In this document: in pieces, positions 26,331 through 34,790 of the stretch | Layout: every line of letters begins with the position of its first letter | Numbering within the stretch: the stretch's first letter is position 1 | From: Salsipaludibacter sp963735045 | Lineage (GTDB): Bacteria > Actinomycetota > Nitriliruptoria > Nitriliruptorales > Nitriliruptoraceae | Assembly (NCBI GenBank): GCA_963735045.1 | Contig: CAVTIZ010000003.1 | Coordinates: 1,550,001-1,614,000 of the forward strand | Length of the DNA: 64,000 nucleotides | Direction: 5' to 3' | The notes under the pieces: model-generated | What the model was told of the DNA's origin: nothing | Databases searched by the model: none | What the model saw: the letters and a program-made list of their open reading frames with translations, nothing else | Made by a program: the position numbers and the translations under genes

Positions 26331-27503
26331 GTGCTGACCCCCCGTGGCGTCGGCCTGCTCGCCGGGGCGGTCGCCTGCCTGGTGGCCGGCCGGCTGCTGG
26401 GCATCGCCGCCCTCGACGTGGTGGCGGTGGCCGCCGTGGGACTGGTCGTCGTGGCGGTCGCGCTGGTGGTGCGCCGCCCGCCACTGGAGGTGCTGCGCCC
26501 GGCCCACTACCCGGTCGTCGAGCACGGCGGGACCGTCGACGTGCAGTTGACGTTGCGCAACGTCGGTCGACTGGCGGCCGGTCCGATGAACCTGGTCGAC
26601 GCCACGCCGCGGGACCTGCACACCGGCGCCACCGCGAACCTGCGCGGCCTCGACCCGGGTCGCCAGGTCCCCCTGTCCTATCGCGCCGTGGGCCGCACCC
26701 GGGGACGACACGTCTTCGGCCCGCTGGCGGTCACCATCGCCGACCCGTTGGGCATCGCCCGCCGCAGCGTGGAGCTTCCCGGGTCCAGTGGCGTCCTGGT
26801 GCTGCCGCGCACCATCGAGCTGTCGGGCGGACCACGTCCGATCGCCGGGCGCGTGCCGGGCGACCGCGGGGCCGGCACGCCACGACCGACCGGCGACGAC
26901 GTCGGGATGATCCGCGAATACGTCGTCGGCGACGACCTGCGTCGCATCCACTGGCCCGCCACGGCCCACCGGGGGGGCCTGATGGTGCGCCAGCCCGAGT
27001 CGCGCCAGCGCCAGCGCGGCGTCGTGCTGCTGGACCGCCGCCCGTCCCCCGGCTTCGAGCTGGCGATCGAGGTCGCTGCCTCGATCGGCGCGACCTGGAA
27101 CGACGGCGGCACCTCGGTCCAGGTGGTGGACGACCCGGCCGAACTGCAGGGGACGCCGCTGCCGTGGGACGTCCAGCTGGAGGGCCTGGCCGTGCTCGAC
27201 CCCGAGCCCGGGTGGGACCTGCAGTCCCTCACGGCGCTGGTCGCCGGGGGCGCCGCGGGCAGCGGCACGCTGGTCGTGGTCACGGCGGATCCCGAGGGCA
27301 TGCCGGCCATCCTGCAGCGCCTCGGACGGTCCTTCGACCGTCGCATCGTGGTGCTGGTCGAGCACGGCGCCACGCCCGTCGCGCGCAATGCCGCGGCCAC
27401 GGCTGCCACCGCCCTGCACTGGCAGGTGGTGCGTGTGCAACGTCTCGACGACCTGCCGCCGGCGTGGCGCGACGTCGCGCAACGACCCGGGGCCGTGGCA
27501 TGA
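26331..27503 (+). CDS. DUF58 domain-containing membrane protein
   Basis: 390 residues from GTG 26331, one base after the moxR stop. Two N-terminal TM helices (about residues 8-48), a beta-rich extracytoplasmic or cytoplasmic middle domain, then the DUF58 core with the signature REYVVGDDLRRIHWPATA. The domain has a von Willebrand factor A-like relation in some members. Works with the neighbouring MoxR ATPase and transglutaminase in a conserved but poorly understood module. Ends with ATGA overlap to the next gene. Confidence 0.92.
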   Translation: MLTPRGVGLLAGAVACLVAGRLLGIAALDVVAVAAVGLVVVAVALVVRRPPLEVLRPAHYPVVEHGGTVDVQLTLRNVGRLAAGPMNLVDATPRDLHTGATANLRGLDPGRQVPLSYRAVGRTRGRHVFGPLAVTIADPLGIARRSVELPGSSGVLVLPRTIELSGGPRPIAGRVPGDRGAGTPRPTGDDVGMIREYVVGDDLRRIHWPATAHRGGLMVRQPESRQRQRGVVLLDRRPSPGFELAIEVAASIGATWNDGGTSVQVVDDPAELQGTPLPWDVQLEGLAVLDPEPGWDLQSLTALVAGGAAGSGTLVVVTADPEGMPAILQRLGRSFDRRIVVLVEHGATPVARNAAATAATALHWQVVRVQRLDDLPPAWRDVAQRPGAVA

Positions 27504-29734
27504 CGACGGACCGACGAGCACGGGAGGTCGGCGACATCCTGCTGGCCGGCGTCCTGGGCGTCCTGCTCGTGGCCGGTGCGACGGTCGGGTTCCGCGCGCT
27601 GTTCCTCGACCAGGGCTGGGTGCTCCCGGTCACCGTGGCCGCGGTCGGCGGCGTCGGGCTGACCACGCTGTGGCGCCTGCTCGGCGTCCCGACGGTCGCG
27701 CGACTCGTGCTGACCCTGGGCGTGGGATCGGCATGGCTGCTGGCGTGGTTCCCGCTGGCCGCGGGCCTGCCGTTGTCGGCACGTCCCGCGGTGCTGGCCG
27801 ACGGCTGGTCGTTGGCCCGCCAGGAGATCGCCCAGCAGGTCGCCCCGACACCATTCCTGACCGGCATCTCGCTGCTGGTGGTCGGTGGTGGCTTCCTGGT
27901 CGCGGTCGTGGTCACCGAACTGCTGGGCCGCCGCCTCGTCCTGAGCGCGCTCATGGTGGCGCTGGTGCTGTGGGTTGCCCCCCTGACGATCCCGCTGGAG
28001 CAGCGCAACCTGGTCCTGTCCGCCCTGGCGTTCGCGATCCCGGCCGGCCTCGCGCTCGCGCTGGTCGACGACCCGGCCGTGGGCACCGCCGGCCAGTCGT
28101 GGCCACGACGTGGCCGTGGCCTCGTGGTGGCGATGGTCGTGGTGGTGGTGGCGGTCCCGCTGGCCCTGGCGAGTCCCGGCCACGGCGGCGCACCGGTGTT
28201 CGACCTGCGGGGATGGGGTGCGACCATCGAGGGCTACGAGCCGATCGTGGACGTCGGCGACCAGTTGCGACTGCCCGAGGCACGCACCGTCATGGAGGTG
28301 ACCACGTCGCGACCGGCCTACCTCCGCACCGCGGCGCTGGAGGTGTTCGACGGACGACGTTGGCGGGTCGGCGAGGACCTGGAGGGGGCCACGATTCCCC
28401 CCTCCGCCCAGGAGGACGCCAGCGACGGCATCGGTGGGCGATCCCCGGAGGGCCCGGTGGACACCTACCAGGTCGACGCCATCGACCTGCCCAACGTCTA
28501 CCTCCCGGTGCCCAACCGTCCGTTGCGGGTCGCCGCGACCGAGGAGCCCGCCCGGGTCATCTGGTCACGCGTCGGGGACTTCGCGGCCACCGAGGCGATG
28601 CCGGACATGCTCGCGACCACCGACCAGCCCGACTACGTGGCCGAGGTCGCCGTTCCCACCCCCCGCTACGACGACCTGGTCGCGCTGGGGATCATCGACG
28701 CCCGGCCGCGACCCACCACCACCGAGCTGCCGGTCCCGGTCCCGTCGCTGGCCGAGGTCGCACGCGAGGTCACCGCCGACGCCACGACGACCGTCGACCA
28801 GGTGCTGGCCGTCCAGCAGTTCCTGGGGGGACCCGACACCGAGTTCACCTACTCCACCGACGTCCCGGAGTTGCGTGGCGACAGCGCGCTCGAGGACTTC
28901 GTGCTCACCACCCGGACCGGCTACTGCGAGTACTTCGCCACGGCCATGGCGGTCATGCTGCGGACCCTGGACGTCCCGACACGGGTGGCCACCGGCTACC
29001 TGCCCGGCGCGCAGGTGGTCCCACCCGGCCCCGACGGGGAGCCCGGGACCTATCGCGTGTCGTCGACCGACGCACACGCCTGGGTGGAGGTGTTCTTCCC
29101 CGACGTCGGCTGGGTCACCTTCGACCCGACCCCCCGCAGCGACACCCGGGGGCTGCGGCCCGACGCCCAGGACCTGGCTCCCTTCGACGCCGTTCGCGGG
29201 ACCGGTGTCCAGGACGACCCACGCGGGTTCACCGGGGAGAACCCGCTCGGCGACGTCCAGCCGTCCGAGTCGATCCAGGACCAGTCGGCCGCCGGCACGA
29301 CGCGGGACACCAGTGGGGGCCTGGCGGCCGTGTGGTGGGTGCTGGCGCTGGTGGCCGTGGGACTGGCCGCGGCCGCGGCCTGGACGTGGTGGCGTGCCCG
29401 GACGGTCCCGACCGCCACCGACCCCACCGAGTCGGGACTGCTGGCGGTGTCACACCTGCTGGTCGGCGCGTCCAGCCTCGGTCGTGGACGCCACCGGGCC
29501 GAGACGCTCCGCGAGGTCACGGACCGGTGGGTCGCCGAGGACGAGGTCGATGCGGCCAACGCACACACCGTGGCCGAGCTCGGGGGGACCGCCGCCTTCG
29601 GTCGTCGCCTGTCGGTCGAGGAGTCGGCCCACCTGCGTGACGCCTGCGCCGCCATCGGCGACCACCTGCGCGAGCGGGCCGCCCTGCCCGACCGGGTCCT
29701 GTCGGGCCCCCGTCGCGTCCGGGCCCGCCCCTGA
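27500..29734 (+). CDS. TgpA-like membrane transglutaminase
   Basis: 744 residues from ATG 27500 (ATGA with DUF58). Five to six N-terminal TM helices (DUF3488-like), a large extracytoplasmic transglutaminase-like domain, a final TM helix near residue 615, and a DUF4129-like cytoplasmic tail. The catalytic triad is visible: Cys in RTGYCEYFA (near 476), His in DAHAWVEVFF (near 525), Asp in TFDPTPR (near 540). In Pseudomonas TgpA is important for viability; the role in actinobacteria is not settled. Third gene of the MoxR operon. Confidence 0.92.
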   Translation: MTTDRRAREVGDILLAGVLGVLLVAGATVGFRALFLDQGWVLPVTVAAVGGVGLTTLWRLLGVPTVARLVLTLGVGSAWLLAWFPLAAGLPLSARPAVLADGWSLARQEIAQQVAPTPFLTGISLLVVGGGFLVAVVVTELLGRRLVLSALMVALVLWVAPLTIPLEQRNLVLSALAFAIPAGLALALVDDPAVGTAGQSWPRRGRGLVVAMVVVVVAVPLALASPGHGGAPVFDLRGWGATIEGYEPIVDVGDQLRLPEARTVMEVTTSRPAYLRTAALEVFDGRRWRVGEDLEGATIPPSAQEDASDGIGGRSPEGPVDTYQVDAIDLPNVYLPVPNRPLRVAATEEPARVIWSRVGDFAATEAMPDMLATTDQPDYVAEVAVPTPRYDDLVALGIIDARPRPTTTELPVPVPSLAEVAREVTADATTTVDQVLAVQQFLGGPDTEFTYSTDVPELRGDSALEDFVLTTRTGYCEYFATAMAVMLRTLDVPTRVATGYLPGAQVVPPGPDGEPGTYRVSSTDAHAWVEVFFPDVGWVTFDPTPRSDTRGLRPDAQDLAPFDAVRGTGVQDDPRGFTGENPLGDVQPSESIQDQSAAGTTRDTSGGLAAVWWVLALVAVGLAAAAAWTWWRARTVPTATDPTESGLLAVSHLLVGASSLGRGRHRAETLREVTDRWVAEDEVDAANAHTVAELGGTAAFGRRLSVEESAHLRDACAAIGDHLRERAALPDRVLSGPRRVRARP

Positions 29735-29749
29735 TCGCCGACCCGACCT

Positions 29750-29821
29750 GATCGATGGCCCGGACCTGGTCGATGGGCCGGACCGGATGGATGGGCCGGA
29801 CCGGATCGATGGGCCGGACCG
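29750..29821. repeat. 18-bp tandem repeat, four copies
   Basis: Four consecutive 18-base units with consensus GATCGATGGGCCGGACCG, directly after the transglutaminase stop. The unit is a multiple of three but lies after the stop in a different frame, so it is probably non-coding. Unit 1 differs by GCCCGGACCT. Possible slippage array. Confidence 0.75.
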
Positions 29822-29855
29822 GGGCGTCGGCACCGGTTCGGTCCCGAGACGACGA

Positions 29856-29881
29856 CGCACACCCACCGGGGTGGGTGTGCG
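29856..29881. terminator. Bidirectional terminator-like hairpin
   Basis: A perfect 12-bp inverted repeat, CGCACACCCACC and its complement, around a 2-base centre, located between the ends of two convergent genes (transglutaminase and DUF3040). No T-tract follows, which is common for high-GC actinobacterial terminators. The palindrome serves both strands. Confidence 0.65.
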
Positions 29882-29902
29882 AACACGAGGGCCTGCCGGG
29901 GT

Positions 29903-30265
29903 CTAGCGCAGGCCGTTGGAGAGGTCGTCGTCGTCGGAGTGGGCGGCGTCGGCCTCGGCCAGGGCGTCCATGGCCTCGCGTCGCTGGCGCAGGCCGCCGA
30001 CGAGGTCGGTGATCGAGACCAGCAGGAGGGCGAAGCCCACCACGCCGAGCGCGATGTGGAAGGTCAGGCCGAGCAGGCACCCGATCCCGACCACGATGCC
30101 CACGATGGACCGGCGCAGCCGGCGGGTCGAGGACGCCATGGGAGAGCTCGCGCGGTCCACCTTCTGGACCGCCCGATCGGTCCGGGCCACGAAGCGGGGG
30201 TCGTCGGTGGCGAGCCGGCGCTCCATCTCCGCCAGGACGCGTTCCTCGTGTTCGGACAACGGCAT
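29903..30265 (-). CDS. DUF3040 family membrane protein
   Basis: 120 residues. The N-terminal MPLSEHEERVLAEMERRLATDDPRF signature (family-typical MPLSEHEQ...; only the first part is cited) is diagnostic of actinobacterial DUF3040 proteins; two adjacent TM helices follow (IVGIVVGIGCLLGLTFHIA and VVGFALLLVSITDLV). The C-terminus is acidic. AGGAG precedes the ATG. Function unknown; family members often lie near dcw and dinB genes. Confidence 0.92.
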   Translation of the reverse strand: MPLSEHEERVLAEMERRLATDDPRFVARTDRAVQKVDRASSPMASSTRRLRRSIVGIVVGIGCLLGLTFHIALGVVGFALLLVSITDLVGGLRQRREAMDALAEADAAHSDDDDLSNGLR

Positions 30266-30383
30266 GCGAACAGCTCCTGTTGGTGCCAGTCATCCTATCC
30301 ACGACGCCCGCCGACGTCGCCCCCTCATCGGGACCAATCGGGGGTTGACGACGACGACGTCGCCACGGTCCGTCACCTCCGGG

Positions 30384-31163
30384 TCAGCGACCCACGAACC
30401 GGGGCGGGCGACCGGCCCGTGCCGCCGCCACCGCCTCCGCCACGTCAGGTCCGGCCATGCACGCCAACTGGGCCCTCGCCTCGGCGGCCAACGCCTCGTC
30501 CCGCGGCCGGTCGAGGTTGTCGCGGAGCAGTGCCGCCACCCGTCGGGTGGCCCCCGGCGCTGTCGCGAGCGCGGCGGCCAGGTCGACCGCCTCGGCGAGG
30601 TCGGCGACGCGACGCTGGGCGAACCCGCTGGCCAGGGCCTCGTCCGCGGTGATGGTGCGGCCGGTCATCACCCAGTCCGTGGACCGTCCCAGCCCGACCA
30701 GCCGGGGCAGGCGCCAGGTCCCACCGAGGTCGGGCACCAGCCCCCAGCGCCGTTCGGCGATGGCGATCCGGGCATCGTCGGTCACCACGCGCAGGTGGCA
30801 GGCCGCCGCGAGCTGGGCGCCACCTCCCAGGCAGTGGCCGGTGATGGCGGCCACCGTCGGGACGGCGAGGTCCTCCCACACGTTGAACGCGTCCTGCAGC
30901 CCGGCGATGAACTCGGCGTCGACACCGTCGGGACCGGCCGCACCGAACAGTGCGGTGTCCAGTCCCGACGAGAAGGTGCCGCCGGCCCCCGCCAGGACCA
31001 CGGCGCCGATGTCGTCGTCCGCCGCGATGGCTTCGGCGGCCCGGGCCAGACCACGGAAGACCGCCCAGTCCATGGCGTTGCGCGTGGCCGGGCGATCGAT
31101 GGTCACCCGGGCCACGCGGTCGGTGACCTCGAGGCGGACGACGTCGTCGGGCGACTCGGTCAT
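30384..31163 (-). CDS. Enoyl-CoA hydratase/isomerase family protein
   Basis: 259 residues. Crotonase fold: oxyanion-hole segments AGAGGTFSSGLDTALF and GHCLGGGAQLAAACHLRV. The Glu pair used by true enoyl-CoA hydratases is placed at AERRWGLVPDLGGT: one Glu (AIAERRWG) is present and the second position reads Asp (PDLGG), which suggests an isomerase or a changed reaction. Start ATG has AGGAG upstream. Probably cytoplasmic fatty-acid or CoA-thioester metabolism; the substrate cannot be told. Confidence 0.9.
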   Translation of the reverse strand: MTESPDDVVRLEVTDRVARVTIDRPATRNAMDWAVFRGLARAAEAIAADDDIGAVVLAGAGGTFSSGLDTALFGAAGPDGVDAEFIAGLQDAFNVWEDLAVPTVAAITGHCLGGGAQLAAACHLRVVTDDARIAIAERRWGLVPDLGGTWRLPRLVGLGRSTDWVMTGRTITADEALASGFAQRRVADLAEAVDLAAALATAPGATRRVAALLRDNLDRPRDEALAAEARAQLACMAGPDVAEAVAAARAGRPPRFVGR

Positions 31164-31253
31164 GGACTGGCTCCTGGTCCGGGGCGGTTGCGGCCGGTGG
31201 GCAACGGAGCACCCCCGGGCGCAGCACGGACGCCCACGGACCGCCCCGCGAGC

Positions 31254-32483
31254 CTAGGGCTCGTGGTCGTCGTGACGCCGGTCGTCGCCGGTCTCGGACA
31301 GCTCGACCACGTCGTCGTCCAGCAACGACGCGAAGGTGACGTCCATCCCGGCGAAGCGTTCGCGGACGGCGTCGGTGACCTCGTCGACGTGGGTCCAGCG
31401 GTCGTCGGCCTCCAGCACCAGCTGCCGGGCGGCGTCGCCGGCGGCCAGGTTGCTGACGCCGACCCCGACCAGGCGCACGCGCACGCGTTCCAGCCGGAGG
31501 TGGTCGAGCAGGTCGATCACCACGTCGGAGATCACGCGCGTGGCGTTGGTCGGCACGTCCAGCGTGGTGGACCGGCTGATGGTGGAGAAGTTCGCGAACC
31601 GGAGCTTGAGCGTGACCGTGCGCCCGGACAGGTCGCCACCCCGCAGCCGGGACCCGACCTTGGCGGACAGGCGCAGCAGCACCCGGCGCAGTTCGGCCGG
31701 GTCGTCCACGTCGTGTTCGAAGGTGGTCTCGTTGGAGACCGACTTGGCCGGTTCGTGCGGGACGACGCGGCGGGGGTCACGGCCCCGTGCGAGGTCGTGC
31801 ATGCCACGCCCGCGGTCGCTGCCCAACAACCGCACCAGCAACCCGACCTCGCAGTCGGCGACGTCGCCGATGGTGTGCAGCCCGTAGTCGGCCAACCGCT
31901 CGACGGTCTTGGGACCGGCCCCCCACAGGTCGCTGAGCGCACGGGGCCGCAGGAAGGTGGTCACCTCGTCGGCCGGCAGGTGGAACAGCCCGTCCGGTTT
32001 GGCATGGTCCGAGCACAGCTTGGCCAGCGACTTGGTCGGGGCCACGCCAACGGACACGGCCAGGTCCAGGTCGGTGCGGACCCGGGTACGGATGTCGTGG
32101 GCGATCCGGACCGGTGGGCCGAACAGCCGCACCGAGCCCCCGACGTCCAGGAAGGCCTCGTCCAACGACAGCGGCTCGACCAGCGGGGTGAACGAGCGGA
32201 AGATCGCCATCACCGACCGGGACACGTCGCGGTAGGTGTCGAAGCGGGGCGGCACCACCACCAGGTCGGCGCACAGCCGTCGCGCCCGCACCATCGGCAT
32301 CGCCGACCGGATCCCGAAGCGCCGGGCCTCGTAGCTGGCGGCCGCGACGACCCCCCGGTTGGACCCGCCGCCCACCACCACCGGACGATCCCGCAGGTCC
32401 GGGTCGTCGCGTTGCTCGACCGAGGCGTAGAACGCGTCCATGTCCGCGTGCAGGATCGGTTCGGTGACACGCGGGACCGCCAC
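31254..32483 (-). CDS. dinB: DNA polymerase IV (Y-family translesion polymerase)
   Basis: 409 residues from GTG 32483, with a purine-rich GGGAGGGAG stretch upstream. Catalytic acidic residues in HADMDAFYASVEQ (D14) and SLDEAFLDV (D108, E109), thumb HhH-like region WGAGPKTVERLADYG, and the little-finger domain. A distinct gene from the ImuB-type pseudo-polymerases, since catalytic residues are intact. No beta-clamp pentapeptide was identified with confidence at the C-terminus. No LexA box was seen upstream. Confidence 0.94.
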   Translation of the reverse strand: MAVPRVTEPILHADMDAFYASVEQRDDPDLRDRPVVVGGGSNRGVVAAASYEARRFGIRSAMPMVRARRLCADLVVVPPRFDTYRDVSRSVMAIFRSFTPLVEPLSLDEAFLDVGGSVRLFGPPVRIAHDIRTRVRTDLDLAVSVGVAPTKSLAKLCSDHAKPDGLFHLPADEVTTFLRPRALSDLWGAGPKTVERLADYGLHTIGDVADCEVGLLVRLLGSDRGRGMHDLARGRDPRRVVPHEPAKSVSNETTFEHDVDDPAELRRVLLRLSAKVGSRLRGGDLSGRTVTLKLRFANFSTISRSTTLDVPTNATRVISDVVIDLLDHLRLERVRVRLVGVGVSNLAAGDAARQLVLEADDRWTHVDEVTDAVRERFAGMDVTFASLLDDDVVELSETGDDRRHDDHEP

Positions 32484-32564
32484 CTCGACTCCCTCCCCCG
32501 GAGCGGACCCCGGATGACCGAACGCGTGTTCGACGCAGCCTATCCCGACACGTGCTCGTCCCGG

Positions 32565-33233
32565 TCACCCGGGGTTCGTCACCCCGCCATGCCGCAGCGC
32601 CGCCGCAAGGCTGTCGACGACGGGCACGCCGAGGCTCGCCAGGTCGTCGGCCGCGTGACTGCCCCCGTGCGTGGAACTGGCGAACAGCACGACCCGGGCG
32701 CCGACGTCGTGGGCGGCCACCGCGTCGTCCAGCGCGTCGCCCACCACCAGCACCTCGTCGACGTCGTCGATGGCCAGGGCCTCGAGGTGGGCGTGCAGCC
32801 AGTCGGCCTTGTGGCCGCCCCCGACCCCACGCACACCGGCGACGCGGTCGAAGTGGTGGCCGAGGTCGTGGTGGTCGACCATCTCGACGAGGTGGTCGTG
32901 CTGGGACATCGACAGCAACGACTGGCGCCGACCCGAGGTGGCCACCGTGGCCAGGGCGTCCCGGGCCTGGGGATCGAGGTCGACGTGGCGGACCACCTCG
33001 GCGTAGGCGTGGTGGAAGGCCGTGTCGATCGACGACCAGGCCCGGTCGTCGATGTCGCGTTCCAGCAGGCGCTCGTAGAAGGTGCGCACGGGACGCGTGT
33101 ACAGCCGCCGGTAGGTGGCCATGTCGGTGGCTGGCCGTCCGAGGTCGGCCAGCAGGACGTTGAGCGCATCGAGCACGGCGAACTGGTCGGCCAGCAGCGT
33201 GCCGTTCCAGTCCCAGACCACGTGGCGAATCAT
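32565..33233 (-). CDS. HAD superfamily hydrolase (phosphatase-like)
   Basis: 222 residues from ATG 33233. Cytoplasmic phosphatase fold. Motif I is DWNGTLLAD (catalytic Asp in VVWDWNGT), a helical cap follows, motif II-like SMSQHDH, and motif IV VVGDALDDAVAA. WNGT instead of the common FDGT/DGTL is a minor variant. Substrate is unknown; phosphoglycolate phosphatase-like or nucleotidase activities are possible. The frame stays open upstream into a G/C-rich tract that is unlikely to be coding. Confidence 0.88.
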   Translation of the reverse strand: MIRHVVWDWNGTLLADQFAVLDALNVLLADLGRPATDMATYRRLYTRPVRTFYERLLERDIDDRAWSSIDTAFHHAYAEVVRHVDLDPQARDALATVATSGRRQSLLSMSQHDHLVEMVDHHDLGHHFDRVAGVRGVGGGHKADWLHAHLEALAIDDVDEVLVVGDALDDAVAAHDVGARVVLFASSTHGGSHAADDLASLGVPVVDSLAAALRHGGVTNPG

Positions 33234-33240
33234 GCCGACG

Positions 33241-33325
33241 AGGCTACGGGACCCGGGCCCCCCAGGCCCCCCCGGGCACCCCCGGGCCCCCCGGGCCCCC
33301 CCGGGCCTCCCGGCCCCCCACGAAA
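33241..33325. repeat. C/G homopolymer-rich tract (CCCGGGCCCC-like repeats)
   Basis: About 85 bases made of runs of 4-7 C interrupted by GGG, for example CCCCCCGGG units in near-tandem. It lies between the divergent HAD gene and the DUF1648 gene promoter. It could form stable structures or be prone to slippage. No coding potential is evident. Confidence 0.7.
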
Positions 33326-33356
33326 CCACCACGATGTCACCCTGGGGGACGAGGAG

Positions 33357-33388
33357 GTATTGACTGGGTTCATACCATTCAATACGGT
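33357..33388 (+). promoter_or_regulatory. Promoter with overlapping GTATTGA dyad (candidate GntR operator)
   Basis: Plus strand: -35 TTGACT (33360-33365), 17-base spacer, -10 TACGGT (33383-33388). A perfect 7-bp inverted repeat, GTATTGA (33357-33363) and TCAATAC (33379-33385), straddles both boxes. It drives the DUF1648 gene and the YtrA-type GntR gene downstream, so it is a natural autorepressor site. The AT-rich patch is rare in this genome. Confidence 0.65.
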
Positions 33389-33445
33389 GGCGGCCCCGGG
33401 TCCTGCTCCCGCTGCCCGAGGACCACCTCGCTCCTGGAGGATCCC

Positions 33446-34426
33446 GTGCGCCGTGTCCTGTTCGCCACCGCCGCGTCGCTCGCCGCACTGGCCGTCGTCC
33501 TGGCGGTCGTGGTGACCGACCTTCCCGACCCGATCGCGATCCACTTCGGCCCGGACGGCACGCCGGACGGCGACGGCCCGAGGATGTTCGCCTGGGTGCT
33601 CGGGCTGGGCCTGCCGGCGCTGGTGGCCAGCGTGGTCACGGCGACGACGTGGTCACGGCGACGACCACCGGCCGGGCTGCGTTGGACCGCGGGACTGCCC
33701 CTCGGGATGGTGTGGGGTGTGGGCGGGATCATGCTGGCGACGTTGTGGCCGCAGCGCGGTCTGGCCGATGCCGCGACGACCGCGCTCTCCCCGGTCGCGA
33801 TCCTGGTGGCGGTGGTGCTGGGCGTCGTCGCGACCATCGCGGGCGCCCGGGTGGCGGGGCAGGCCGATCCCCCGACCAGTGTCCGACCGGCACCATCCGG
33901 GTCCGTGCGGGCCGACCTGCCCGACGGCGCGACGGCCCTGTGGCGTGGGGAGACCCCGACGGGTCCGACCGTGGCCGGCCTGGGGGTGGCCCTGGTGGTC
34001 GCGGGGGTCGTCGGTGGCGTCCTGCTGGCGTGGTGGTTCACCGCGATCCTGCTGGCCGGGGCGCTGCTGGTGCTCGCCTCGATGCGCTTCGCCGTCACGA
34101 TCGGTCCGGGCGGGGTGCGCATCGCGGGGCTCGTCGCGGGCTGGCCACGTGTCGACGTGCCGCTGGACGGCATCGCGGCCGCCGACACCACGTCGATCCG
34201 TCCCGTCGAGTACGGCGGGTGGGGCATCCGCATGCTGCCCGGTCGCGCCATCACCGCCGTGGTCACCCGATCCGGACCGGCGCTGCGACTGGTCCGAACG
34301 GACGACTCCACCATCCTGGTCGGCCTGGACGATGCCGACGAGGCCGCGGCGGTGGTCAACGCCCTGCTGGACCGGCGGGCCCCCACGCCGGCCACGGACC
34401 CGCGCACCGGATCGGGGTCGCACTAG
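33446..34426 (+). CDS. DUF1648 domain-containing membrane protein
   Basis: 326 residues from GTG 33446 with GGAGG 5 bases upstream. N-terminal TM helix followed by the DUF1648 signature PIAIHFGPDGTPD, several more TM segments (about 5 in total), and a C-terminal soluble beta-rich part (LRLVRTDDSTILVGLDDADEA...). Function unknown; such proteins often neighbour YtrA-family GntR regulators and may act in membrane stress. The next gene starts directly after its stop, so they form an operon. Confidence 0.85.
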   Translation: MRRVLFATAASLAALAVVLAVVVTDLPDPIAIHFGPDGTPDGDGPRMFAWVLGLGLPALVASVVTATTWSRRRPPAGLRWTAGLPLGMVWGVGGIMLATLWPQRGLADAATTALSPVAILVAVVLGVVATIAGARVAGQADPPTSVRPAPSGSVRADLPDGATALWRGETPTGPTVAGLGVALVVAGVVGGVLLAWWFTAILLAGALLVLASMRFAVTIGPGGVRIAGLVAGWPRVDVPLDGIAAADTTSIRPVEYGGWGIRMLPGRAITAVVTRSGPALRLVRTDDSTILVGLDDADEAAAVVNALLDRRAPTPATDPRTGSGSH

Positions 34427-34780
34427 ATGCTGCTGACCATCGACCAGTCCGACGACACGCCGCTGTACCGCCAACTCGCGGCCTCGGTCCGCCGCGCGGT
34501 CCTGGACGGCACACTCGTCGCCGGCTCGTCCCTGCCAGCCACGCGTGACGCCGCGGGCGCCCTGGGGGTCAACGCCGAGACCGTGCAGCGTGCCTACCGC
34601 GTGCTGGCCGACGACGGGCTGGTGGTGTCGCGGGTCGGGCGCGGCACCCGGGTCCGCGACGACGTGGACGTCGCGGCCCTGGGACTGGACGACGCGATCG
34701 AGGACCTGGTGGCGCGCGCGGCGGCCATCGGGTGGTCACGGGACCGGTTGGCCCGGCGGATCCTCGCCGACCCACACTGA
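34427..34780 (+). CDS. GntR family transcriptional regulator (YtrA subfamily)
   Basis: 117 residues, with the winged-helix domain only and a short C-terminal helix of about 40 residues typical of YtrA-type GntR regulators that lack a large effector domain. HTH region TPLYRQLAASVRRAVLDG... and GVNAETVQRAYRVLADDGLV. Start ATG follows the DUF1648 stop with no gap, so co-translation is likely. The dyad at 33357 is the probable target. It may sense envelope stress, as some YtrA regulators respond to cell-wall antibiotics. Confidence 0.9.
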   Translation: MLLTIDQSDDTPLYRQLAASVRRAVLDGTLVAGSSLPATRDAAGALGVNAETVQRAYRVLADDGLVVSRVGRGTRVRDDVDVAALGLDDAIEDLVARAAAIGWSRDRLARRILADPH

Positions 34781-34790
34781 CCCGTGCCCG

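Noticed and set aside
27388..29640. 750-codon plus-strand frame beside the transglutaminase
   Set aside because: Overlaps the transglutaminase in another frame; full of R/G/P/H with no domain.
31254..32483. dinB as an imuB
   Set aside because: Catalytic acidic residues are intact (HADMDAFYA, SLDEAFLD), which ImuB lacks, so it is a true polymerase IV.
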